A stretch of 5,668 bases of DNA. It comes from Sulfurimonas sp. (GTDB lineage Bacteria; Campylobacterota; Campylobacteria; Campylobacterales; Sulfurimonadaceae). This document shows positions 1-5,032 of the stretch, piece by piece. The notes beneath the pieces are model-generated. The model was not told where the DNA came from and ran no database searches. It was given only the letters and a program-made list of their open reading frames with translations. The stretch's first letter is position 1; the number at the start of each line of letters is the position of its first letter. Location of the stretch: assembly GCA_027063585.1 (NCBI GenBank), contig JAMORM010000107.1:1-5668 (forward strand), read 5' to 3'. A program made the translations under genes and the position numbers.

Positions 1-987
1 GACAGACAGACATTGCTCTTTTCTGCAACTATGCCGCAGCCTATAAAAAATCTTGCAAACAGAATTTTAAAAGATCCTGCTTTTGTTTCAATCACAAAAG
101 GTGAAACTACAAATACAGATATCGAACAAGAATATTATGTAATTGACGAGCATGAGAGAGATGATGCAATTATTCGTCTGATGGATTCAGAGCAAACTTC
201 AAAAGCAGTTGTGTTTTGTAGAACAAAATCAGAAGTTGACAGACTCAGCAATGTACTTTCAAATGCAGGTTATTTGGCAAATGGGCTACATGGAGACATG
301 GAGCAGCGTCAACGCGAAACAGTTATCAAAGGTTTTAAAAATGACTCTATAAAAGTTCTTGTCGCAACTGATGTTGCTGCTCGCGGTATACATGTAAACA
401 ACATTTCACATGTATTTAACTATCATATTCCTTTTGATCCTGAGTCTTATGTTCACCGAATTGGGCGAACAGGACGTGCAGGTACGAAAGGAAAAGCAAT
501 TACACTTTTAACTCCTTTAGAGTTTAAAGAGCTGCAACGCATTAAACAAAAAGTAGGTACTTCAATGAACCATGCTTTTGTTCCAAGTAAAAATGATTTA
601 CGTGCATCTACTGTAGATAAAATGGTAAAAACTATTGAAGATCAAAAAATATATGATGAAGCACATAAAATTCTTGATCGTCTTAAAGAAGACATCGATG
701 AAGAGACAATCATGTTTAAACTCATTTCTATGATTTTAGACAGACAAGATATCAAAGGACCAAGCAACATTGGTATTCCTGCTGATAAACTTACAGCTAT
801 ACTAGAGCGTGCCGGTAAACGAAATGACAGCCGTGGACGTAACGGAAGAAGCCGTGGCGGATTCCGTGGAAACAGCCGTAACCGTTCAGGCGGTGACAGA
901 AATCGTTCTGGCGGAGATAGAAATCGTGACGGCGGCGGATACCGTGGAAACAGAAGTTCTTCAAACAGAAATAGAAACAGAGACTAA
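1..987 (+). CDS. DEAD-box ATP-dependent RNA helicase, C-terminal part (5' end outside window)
   Basis: This is an ATP-dependent RNA helicase that remodels RNA duplexes, probably in ribosome assembly or mRNA turnover. The frame is open to base 1 (first visible residues DRQTLLFSATMP), so the gene is cut by the window edge and the TTG at 13 is an internal leucine. Counting from base 1, motif III SAT is at residues 8-10, motif IV-like VVFCRTK at about 70-76, motif V ATDVAARG at about 122-129 and motif VI HRIGRTGRAG at about 152-161. The N-terminal RecA domain (Q motif, Walker A, DEAD) is missing from view. Residues about 200-270 form a charged helical segment resembling the post-core dimerisation region of DeaD/CsdA-type helicases. 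Residues about 276-328 form a basic tail rich in Arg, Gly, Asn and Ser, typical of RNA-binding extensions. The stop overlaps the next start (TAATG). A DeaD/RhlE-like identity is likely, but the subfamily is not settled from this fragment. Confidence 0.95.
   Translation, partial: DRQTLLFSATMPQPIKNLANRILKDPAFVSITKGETTNTDIEQEYYVIDEHERDDAIIRLMDSEQTSKAVVFCRTKSEVDRLSNVLSNAGYLANGLHGDMEQRQRETVIKGFKNDSIKVLVATDVAARGIHVNNISHVFNYHIPFDPESYVHRIGRTGRAGTKGKAITLLTPLEFKELQRIKQKVGTSMNHAFVPSKNDLRASTVDKMVKTIEDQKIYDEAHKILDRLKEDIDEETIMFKLISMILDRQDIKGPSNIGIPADKLTAILERAGKRNDSRGRNGRSRGGFRGNSRNRSGGDRNRSGGDRNRDGGGYRGNRSSSNRNRNRD
883..939 (+). repeat. 21-bp tandem repeat encoding RSGGDRN units in the helicase tail
   Basis: Two full 21-base units (883-903 and 904-924) encode RSGGDRN twice. 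A partial third unit (925-939) encodes RDGGG. The units differ at several synonymous third positions (GGT/GGA, GAC/GAT, TCA/TCT), so the copies are not fresh. The repeat extends the Arg/Gly-rich RNA-binding tail in whole heptads without breaking the frame. Such tails commonly vary in repeat number between strains, which is an inference here. Confidence 0.75.
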
Positions 988-1373
988 TGGACCAATCTCT
1001 CATCTTTGAAAATGCTCATTTATATGTAGAAAAAGAAGCCAGTGAAATTCCTTGGCTAAAAATCTTTACAAAAGAGCCCTACAAAGAGTTGGGAGATGTG
1101 CCAAAAGAGTTGCGCCTGCAGCTCTTTGAAGTCTTTGATATTATTGAAGACGAAATGAAAAAATACTACAACCCTACAAAAATCAATATGGCCTCATTTG
1201 CAAATATGCTCCCGCGTGTCCATTTACATGTAATGGCAAGATTTGAAAATGACAGCTATTTTCCTAATCCTATGTGGGGTGAAAAACTTAGAGATGCGGT
1301 TTTAGAGTTACCGGATGAAAAAGAGTTTTACAAAAGAGTTGCAATAGCTTTAAAACAATTCAGCCCAGGTTGA
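987..1373 (+). CDS. HIT-family protein (histidine-triad nucleotide hydrolase/transferase-like)
   Basis: This 128-residue cytosolic protein belongs to the histidine-triad superfamily, whose members cleave nucleotide phosphoramidates or dinucleoside polyphosphates. The visible family signature is an N-terminal strand segment (residues 5-14), the stretch TKINMASFANMLPRVHLHVMARF split around residues 64-86, and a downstream FPNPMWG (92-98) that many bacterial HIT proteins share. The usual H-x-H-x-H reads R77-V-H79-L-H81. The middle histidine, which is the nucleophile in the family, is kept and the first is replaced by Arg. I recall Campylobacter relatives with the same PRVH form, so this is probably a lineage feature and not decay. 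The ATG shares its A with the helicase stop (TAATG) and has no clear Shine-Dalgarno, so translation is probably coupled to the helicase. The true substrate is unknown. The stop codon lies in the loop of a hairpin. Confidence 0.88.
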   Translation: MDQSLIFENAHLYVEKEASEIPWLKIFTKEPYKELGDVPKELRLQLFEVFDIIEDEMKKYYNPTKINMASFANMLPRVHLHVMARFENDSYFPNPMWGEKLRDAVLELPDEKEFYKRVAIALKQFSPG

Positions 1374-1383
1374 AACCTGGGTT
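1362..1383 (+). repeat. Hairpin spanning the HIT stop codon
   Basis: CCCAGGT (1364-1370) and ACCTGGG (1375-1381) form a perfect 7-bp stem with the tetraloop TGAA. The stem extends by a G-T and an A-T pair to 1362-1383. The stop TGA (1371-1373) is inside the loop. This is the only GC-rich stem in the gap. No T-run follows (the next bases are CCGAAATAG), so it is not a canonical intrinsic terminator. It may protect the 3' end of the mRNA, or be a REP-like unit that supplied the last codons of the gene. Confidence 0.6.
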
Positions 1384-1402
1384 CCGAAATAGTTGTTAGC
1401 AA

Positions 1403-1436
1403 TTGAGAAGCAAAAAAAATGTTTTTCGCCTCTCAA
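1403..1436 (+). terminator. Possible terminator hairpin in the convergent gap
   Basis: TTGAGA at 1403-1408 pairs with TCTCAA at 1431-1436. The pairing then continues G1410-C1429, C1411-G1428 and five A-T pairs (1413-1417 with 1422-1426), with two mismatches and the loop AATG. On the + strand it is followed by ATTCTCATTTTTATTC, which is T-rich but not an immediate U-tract. It lies between two convergent genes, where a terminator is needed. The A-tract and T-tract inside the stem could serve either direction. It is weak by textbook criteria. Confidence 0.4.
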
Positions 1437-1441
1437 ATTCT

Positions 1442-1544
1442 CATTTTTATTCTAGTTCAAGGCGGATATAAATATATTTGAGGAGCTTACTATAGTAAGT
1501 GACGAAAAGATATTTTTATCCAACGCAGAAATTGGATAAAAATG
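1442..1544. repeat. 103-bp nested imperfect palindrome, candidate dispersed intergenic element
   Basis: Three pairs of arms share nearly one centre (1492.5-1493). The outer arms are 1442-1458 and 1528-1544: the first nine bases, CATTTTTAT against ATAAAAATG, are perfect, and about 15 of 17 positions pair. The middle arms are 1464-1479 and 1506-1521, with 14 of 16 paired. The core is CTTACTATAGTAAG at 1486-1499, a perfect 14-bp palindrome. The unpaired steps carry AAGGCG on the left and AACGCAG on the right. The element ends one base before the fabH stop codon (1545). A structure paired over its whole length fits a small non-autonomous palindromic repeat or a terminator region better than chance. 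I have the impression of similar AAGGC...AACGC elements in Sulfurimonas intergenic regions but cannot confirm it here. Confidence 0.6.
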
Positions 1545-2543
1545 TTACTTGAGTGGTGAAAATGGAACGAGGGCGCTTCCCCAGGTTAAGCCTCCGCCAA
1601 ACGCATCCAAGAGCATCAACTCACCAGGTTCAAGCTCACCTGCTTCATACAAATCATTGATTGCCATCGGAATTGAAGCACCAGAAGTATTTCCATATTT
1701 TTCTACGGTAATAACAACCTGATCCTCTCTCATCTTTAAGGCATCACCAACAGCTTTAATAATTCTCAAATTTGCCTGATGGGGAATAAAGTGTTTGATA
1801 TCTTCACTTTTAATATTATTATCTTCCAATATTTCTTTGACATCTTTTGTTAAGGTACGCACAGCAACTTTAAAAGTCTCATTGCCTTTCATCTGCATAA
1901 AACATGTTCCTGCCTCTGCATCCAGAGCATCATGGGCTGAACCGCTTCCACCGTTTGGTGTCATAAGCAAGTCTGCATATTCTCCGTCTGCTCCGGTATG
2001 TACATCAATGATAGCTTCACTTTTATCATCGGTTGCACTAATAACCGCAGCACCTGCACCATCACCAAAGAGTATACATGTGCCACGATCACTATAATCT
2101 GTTATAGCAGAGAGTTTTTCAGCACCGATGATTAAAATATTTTTTTTCATTCCTGATTCTATAAATGCTTTTGCAATTGCCAGAACATAAATAAAACCTG
2201 TACATGCAGCAGAGATATCAAAAGCAGTTGCATTTTTGATACCGAGTTTTGTAGAAATAACTGTTGCAGTTGAGGGCATACAAAAATAATCCGGTGAAAT
2301 TGTAGCCGTTATAACCATATCAATTTCAGATTTATCAATACCGCTTCGCTCTAATGCTTTTTGGGCAGCTTTTGCACCCAAATCACTTGTAAATTCATCT
2401 TTAGAAGCAATATGACGCTCTTTAATCCCCGTTCTTTTTGTAATCCATTCATCTGAAGTATCCACCATATGTGAAAGTTCTTCATTAGTCAGTATTTTCT
2501 CTGGCACATAAGCGCCTATAGAACGAAATGCAGCATAAGCCAT
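1545..2543 (-). CDS. fabH: 3-oxoacyl-[acyl-carrier-protein] synthase III (KAS III)
   Basis: FabH starts type II fatty-acid synthesis in the cytosol by condensing an acyl-CoA primer, usually acetyl-CoA, with malonyl-ACP to give a 3-oxoacyl-ACP. The 332-residue length is normal and the protein looks complete. The catalytic triad is visible: Cys114 in SAACTGF, His255 in PHQAN and Asn285 in GNTSGAS. Other landmarks are the N-terminal [14 protein letters not shown] (31-44), the FGDGAGA segment (159-165) and the C-terminal glycine-rich loop [10 protein letters not shown] (314-323). The ATG at 2543 lies one base after the plsX stop. It is preceded by AAAGGAA at 2551-2557, a good Shine-Dalgarno seven bases away and inside plsX. 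fabH is the last gene of the cluster. No fabD, fabG or acpP follows, since a convergent gene and a palindrome lie downstream. The identification is very secure; primer specificity cannot be read from sequence. Confidence 0.97.
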   Translation of the reverse strand: MAYAAFRSIGAYVPEKILTNEELSHMVDTSDEWITKRTGIKERHIASKDEFTSDLGAKAAQKALERSGIDKSEIDMVITATISPDYFCMPSTATVISTKLGIKNATAFDISAACTGFIYVLAIAKAFIESGMKKNILIIGAEKLSAITDYSDRGTCILFGDGAGAAVISATDDKSEAIIDVHTGADGEYADLLMTPNGGSGSAHDALDAEAGTCFMQMKGNETFKVAVRTLTKDVKEILEDNNIKSEDIKHFIPHQANLRIIKAVGDALKMREDQVVITVEKYGNTSGASIPMAINDLYEAGELEPGELMLLDAFGGGLTWGSALVPFSPLK

Positions 2544-2544
2544 C

Positions 2545-3543
2545 TTAGATTTCCTTTTGTTTTAACTCTTGGAGTCTTGTAACGATATGTGTATTGACAC
2601 CTGTATCAACATAACTTATTGCCTGATAAATTGCATTTTCAATCGCTCTGGCATTACTTTTTCCGTGACTCACGATTGCACAGCCTTTTATACCGATAAG
2701 AGGTGCTCCACCGATTTCAGCATAATCTATCTCTTTTTTCAACAATTTAAAAACTTTTCTCATTAAAAGTGCACCTGTAATACGAATAGGTGATTTTTTT
2801 ATATAATCTTTAATAAGCTGAGAAATAGTAGAAGCAACACCTTCACTGGTTTTAAGTACCAAATTTCCTACAAAGCCATCACAAGTAATTACATCACAGC
2901 TACCGTTAAAAATATCACCGCCTTCAACATTTCCTTTAAACCCTTTATAGCCTTGAAGAAGTTTAAATGCTACTTTGGTAACTTCATTGCCTTTAGAGTC
3001 TTCTTCTCCATTTGCCAAAAGTCCAATACTCGGTTCTTTTATACCTAAAACATCTTCTGCATAACAACCGCCCATTACAGCAAACTCTGCTAAATGTTCA
3101 GGTTTTGAATCAACATTAGCTCCAACATCCAAAAGTACAGAACGGCGACTTGTTTTTGTCGGCATAAGCGTTACAAGTGCAGGACGTGACACACCTTTTA
3201 ATCGACCAAGTCTTAAAGTAGCCAGGGTCATAGTTGCACCACTGTGTCCAGCCGAGACTATACCGTCAGCTACACCATCTCTTACTAAATCTACAGCTTT
3301 ATAAATACTACTTTCTTTGCGTTTAACAGCATCTGTTGCGGCATCACTCATTGCAATAACATCATCGCAGTCGATGATTAAAATCTTATCTCTATAACGT
3401 TTTGGTAACAGAGGTAAAATTTCTGATTTATTCCCTACAAGTATAGGTGTGAATTTTTTCTTTTTGAGTGCTTTGATGCATCCGTTTACAATCGGCTCAG
3501 GACCAAAGTCCCCGCCCATTGCGTCAATAGCAATTTTTACCAT
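2545..3543 (-). CDS. plsX: Phosphate acyltransferase PlsX
   Basis: PlsX converts acyl-ACP and phosphate to acyl-phosphate, the donor that PlsY uses to acylate glycerol-3-phosphate. It is a peripheral cytosolic enzyme at the head of phospholipid synthesis. The 332-residue protein carries the family landmarks: [11 protein letters not shown] at 5-15, SAGHSGAT at 97-104, LDVGANVD at 138-145, [10 protein letters not shown] at 178-187, CDGFVGN at 221-227 and [10 protein letters not shown] at 278-287 followed by HGKS. The ATG at 3543 lies three bases after the rpmF stop. Only a weak GGTGAG at 3556-3561, 12 bases away, serves as a ribosome site, so translation is probably coupled to rpmF. fabH follows with a one-base gap. 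The PlsX/FabH pair uses the same acyl-ACP pool from both ends, which explains their conserved linkage. No FapR-type operator was seen. Confidence 0.97.
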   Translation of the reverse strand: MVKIAIDAMGGDFGPEPIVNGCIKALKKKKFTPILVGNKSEILPLLPKRYRDKILIIDCDDVIAMSDAATDAVKRKESSIYKAVDLVRDGVADGIVSAGHSGATMTLATLRLGRLKGVSRPALVTLMPTKTSRRSVLLDVGANVDSKPEHLAEFAVMGGCYAEDVLGIKEPSIGLLANGEEDSKGNEVTKVAFKLLQGYKGFKGNVEGGDIFNGSCDVITCDGFVGNLVLKTSEGVASTISQLIKDYIKKSPIRITGALLMRKVFKLLKKEIDYAEIGGAPLIGIKGCAIVSHGKSNARAIENAIYQAISYVDTGVNTHIVTRLQELKQKEI

Positions 3544-3546
3544 TGA

Positions 3547-3696
3547 CTACTTGTACTCACCAGTAGTTGGATTAATATGGTGTGGTAATCTATAAGTTCC
3601 GTCTTTATCTTTAACCGGACGAGCTAAAGAAATTTTATAATGAGTTCTTCTCTTCGCTGAACGTGAATGAGATACTCTTCTCTTAGGTACTGCCAT
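3547..3696 (-). CDS. rpmF: 50S ribosomal protein L32
   Basis: This 49-residue basic protein begins [20 protein letters not shown] and ends [11 protein letters not shown]. The MAVPKRRxSxSRxxKRR start is the diagnostic L32 signature, and the length is close to that of the Campylobacter orthologue. L32 is a structural protein of the large ribosomal subunit. There are no cysteines, so this is the zinc-independent form and not the four-cysteine zinc-ribbon form of many Gram-positives. The ATG at 3696 is preceded by AAGGAAA at 3704-3710 with a seven-base spacer, a strong ribosome site as expected for a ribosomal protein. It sits 20 bases after the DUF177 gene and three bases before plsX. Adjacency to a DUF177 gene is conserved widely in bacteria. 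Confidence 0.97.
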   Translation of the reverse strand: MAVPKRRVSHSRSAKRRTHYKISLARPVKDKDGTYRLPHHINPTTGEYK

Positions 3697-3716
3697 CTTA
3701 GTATTTCCTTTATATT

Positions 3717-4070
3717 TTAATTTTTACAATTATCACAAGAGTGATAATCACTTTTGATAAGTTCGATTTCTGAGTTTAAAAGCTCTTGTATATCTACGTT
3801 ACCATCTAAAGATTCTACAACATCCAAAAGGGTGCTGCCGTCATCTTCAAAAATCCCGTCATTAATGAAAAATTCAATATCTTCATTTACTTCAAGATCA
3901 AAATCTTGGGCACATATGTCACAAGATTTTTCTAGTGTTCCACTGATTTTTGCTTTAAGCAAAATCAATTTTGCACTATGATACTCCAAATAACCTTTAA
4001 AAGCTATTTCATTTGATTCAACTTCAAAATCTAAAGGAGTTTTTGTTACTTTTCTTAGCATAATCCTCAT
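3717..4070 (-). CDS. DUF177 / YceD family protein (23S rRNA accumulation)
   Basis: This 117-residue cytosolic protein is of the DUF177 family (COG1399, YceD in E. coli). Work on E. coli and plants linked the family to accumulation or processing of 23S rRNA. Visible support: a short N-terminal domain ([16 protein letters not shown]), then [21 protein letters not shown] with C50-x2-C53, an acidic linker (72-95), and a C-terminal S-C112-D-N-C115. The two CxxC pairs could bind one zinc ion, which is an inference. The gene lies directly before rpmF, the characteristic family position. The ATG at 4070 is nine bases after the ndk stop and has a poor Shine-Dalgarno. A second ATG at codon 4 (4061) has GAGG only three bases upstream, which is too close, so I keep the first. 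The family call is firm; the precise molecular function is not established. Confidence 0.88.
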   Translation of the reverse strand: MRIMLRKVTKTPLDFEVESNEIAFKGYLEYHSAKLILLKAKISGTLEKSCDICAQDFDLEVNEDIEFFINDGIFEDDGSTLLDVVESLDGNVDIQELLNSEIELIKSDYHSCDNCKN

Positions 4071-4079
4071 CGGATATAC

Positions 4080-4493
4080 TTACGAAATTTCTCTCTGGGC
4101 AAAAAAGAATGCAATCTCATTCGCTGCGTTTTCAACAGAATCACTTCCGTGAACTGCATTAGCATCAATATTTTCAGCGAAATCTGCACGGATAGTTCCT
4201 GCTTCAGCCTCTTTAGGGTTTGTTGCACCCATTAAATCACGGTTTTTCTGCATAGCATTTTCACCTTCTAAAACTGAAATAACAACTGGTCCACTGATCA
4301 TGAAATCAACTAAGTCGTTGAAAAAAGGTCTCTCTGCGTGAACTGCATAAAATGCTTCAGCATCACCACGAGAAAGTTGTAGTTTTTTTGTTGCTGCAAT
4401 TCTAAGACCATTGCTTTCAAAACGATCTAAAATTTTGCCTATAACACCTTTTGCAACTGCATCCGGTTTGATTATTGATAGTGTACGTTCCAT
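4080..4493 (-). CDS. ndk: Nucleoside diphosphate kinase
   Basis: Ndk balances cytosolic nucleotide pools by passing the gamma-phosphate of ATP to other NDPs through a phosphohistidine. The protein is 137 residues, the usual bacterial length. It begins [13 protein letters not shown] with Lys9, carries [14 protein letters not shown] around 83-96 and has the active-site His115 in NAVHGSDS (112-118). Start choice: the frame also has TTG one codon earlier (4496), but AGGAG at 4499-4503 is five bases from the ATG at 4493 and only two from the TTG. Orthologues begin with [12 protein letters not shown], so the ATG is used. A consensus promoter precedes it, and the DUF177 gene follows after nine bases. 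It is probably the first gene of an ndk-DUF177-rpmF-plsX-fabH operon. All catalytic residues are present. Confidence 0.97.
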   Translation of the reverse strand: MERTLSIIKPDAVAKGVIGKILDRFESNGLRIAATKKLQLSRGDAEAFYAVHAERPFFNDLVDFMISGPVVISVLEGENAMQKNRDLMGATNPKEAEAGTIRADFAENIDANAVHGSDSVENAANEIAFFFAQREIS

Positions 4494-4498
4494 CAAAT

Positions 4499-4505
4499 CT
4501 CCTCT
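4499..4505 (-). promoter_or_regulatory. Ribosome binding site of ndk, deciding its start
   Basis: On the - strand the sequence reads AGAGGAG then ATTTG then ATG. The five-base spacer to the ATG at 4493 is workable. The two-base spacer to the upstream TTG is not. This fixes the start of ndk. Confidence 0.8.
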
Positions 4506-4527
4506 GAAAATATAAAATTAGAATGGA

Positions 4528-4570
4528 ATTATACCTAAAAAAAATTGTTTTTAGTTTAAAAAGTAAATTT
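4528..4570 (-). promoter_or_regulatory. Sigma-70 promoter for ndk (T-tract plus TATAAT)
   Basis: On the - strand a perfect TATAAT lies at 4528-4533. It is preceded by AGG and a run of eight T (4537-4544), with a second short T-run further upstream at about 4561-4565. The hexamer 17 bases upstream is AACTAA, so there is no -35 box. A T-rich stretch with an extended TATAAT and no -35 is the housekeeping promoter style known for Campylobacter and relatives. The predicted transcript start is near 4521, giving a leader of about 28 bases. Confidence 0.8.
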
Positions 4571-4598
4571 TGTTGATTTGGGGAAATTGAGGGGAGTG

Positions 4599-4626
4599 TT
4601 ATTAGAGCATATAAATGCTCTAATAA
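4599..4626 (-). terminator. 12-bp perfect hairpin after the ferredoxin gene
   Basis: TTATTAGAGCAT (4599-4610) and ATGCTCTAATAA (4615-4626) form a perfect 12-bp stem with a four-base loop. It starts four bases past the ferredoxin stop. On the - strand the stem is followed by CACTCCCC and not a U-run, so it is not a textbook intrinsic terminator. It may still end the ferredoxin message or protect its 3' end. Its place between the ferredoxin gene and the ndk promoter supports separate transcription units. Confidence 0.5.
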
Positions 4627-4630
4627 ACGA

Positions 4631-4915
4631 TTATTCTACTACCGGCTCGTGATTTGCACGTTGCTCATCAGTAATATCTTCACGATGCTCTGGACTATCA
4701 CCCACGGCATCCCAAACTATACAACCCTCAGTAGGACATGCCGTAGCACATGCAGGTTCATCATGATGACCAACACACTCTACACATTTATCTGGATATA
4801 CATAATAAGTTTCTTCACCTGTTGGATTGTCATCTTCGTCTACAATTGCTTCTACCGGACACTCATCAATACAAGCGCCACAGTTAATACATGTATCTGT
4901 AATCAATACTGCCAT
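4631..4915 (-). CDS. fdxA: 2[4Fe-4S] ferredoxin, Allochromatium (Alvin) type
   Basis: This is a small soluble low-potential electron carrier of 94 residues. The first cluster motif is C9-x2-C12-x2-C15-x3-C19-P. The second is C44-x2-C47-x8-C56-x3-C60-P, where the eight-residue spacer VGHHDEPA replaces the usual two. That insertion, the CVECVGH wording, a ninth cysteine (Cys65) just after the second motif and an acidic C-terminal extension (about 70-94) are hallmarks of the Alvin-type ferredoxins. Here such proteins probably serve pyruvate or 2-oxoglutarate:acceptor oxidoreductases, which is an inference from the lineage. The ATG at 4915 has AGGAG at 4924-4928, eight bases away. The gene stands alone between hairpins, with metK upstream and ndk downstream. 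The symbol rests on my recollection of fdxA next to ndk in C. jejuni, where it is iron-responsive; no clear Fur site was recognised here. Confidence 0.92.
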   Translation of the reverse strand: MAVLITDTCINCGACIDECPVEAIVDEDDNPTGEETYYVYPDKCVECVGHHDEPACATACPTEGCIVWDAVGDSPEHREDITDEQRANHEPVVE

Positions 4916-4942
4916 ATTTTCTTCTCCTAATTTTTATTAAAA

Positions 4943-5016
4943 GTAACTATACACTTTAGACTTTTAAATACAGCTAAAAGCTCTTAGTTAATAGTAAAAG
5001 TATAGTCTATAGTTAC
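4943..5016. repeat. 74-bp imperfect palindrome between metK and the ferredoxin gene
   Basis: GTAACTATA at 4943-4951 pairs perfectly with TATAGTTAC at 5008-5016. Inward, ACT pairs with AGT and TA with TA. After a two-base bulge, CTTTTA (4961-4966) pairs with TAAAAG (4995-5000). CTAA (4974-4977) pairs with TTAG (4984-4987) at the tip. All arms share one centre near 4980. Read on the - strand it follows metK and is trailed by TTTTAATAAAAATT. Read on the + strand it is trailed by ATTTTTT. It could be a bidirectional terminator, and it overlaps the only room for a ferredoxin promoter. Confidence 0.6.
4946..4951 (-). promoter_or_regulatory. Weak -10 candidate for the ferredoxin gene
   Basis: On the - strand TATAGT (one mismatch to TATAAT) lies about 31 bases before the ferredoxin ATG, in the downstream arm of the palindrome. 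No -35 or long T-tract supports it. A second hexamer, TATACT, lies in the other arm near 4998-5003. Either could be the promoter, or neither. Confidence 0.22.
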
Positions 5017-5032
5017 ATTTTTTCTAAACATC

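Noticed and set aside
13..15. TTG as the start of a 324-residue helicase
   Set aside because: The frame is open to base 1 and the residues before it (DRQT) belong to the conserved segment leading into motif III, so the gene is truncated by the window.
797..1009. Open frames on both strands over the helicase tail
   Set aside because: They overlap the Arg/Gly repeat region of a sure gene; the low-complexity repeats create open frames in other phases and the products resemble nothing.
1374..1544. Small gene or RNA gene in the convergent gap
   Set aside because: No open frame with a ribosome site and no tRNA-like cloverleaf; the content is explained by the hairpins listed.
1795..2097. 100-codon frame antisense to fabH
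   Set aside because: It lies wholly inside fabH, which is complete with all catalytic residues, and has no family resemblance.
2569..2766. Antisense frame in plsX
   Set aside because: It lies inside an intact plsX and has no ribosome site or recognisable motif.
3754..3981. Antisense frame in the DUF177 gene
   Set aside because: It is a Ser-rich shadow frame lying wholly within the DUF177 coding region.
4494..4496. TTG start giving a 138-residue Ndk
   Set aside because: The spacing from AGGAG would be only two bases, and the family begins at the following MERTLS.
4649..4930. 93-codon frame antisense to the ferredoxin
   Set aside because: It mirrors the ferredoxin coding strand, has no ribosome site, and its product is a Thr/Ile/Cys-rich shadow.
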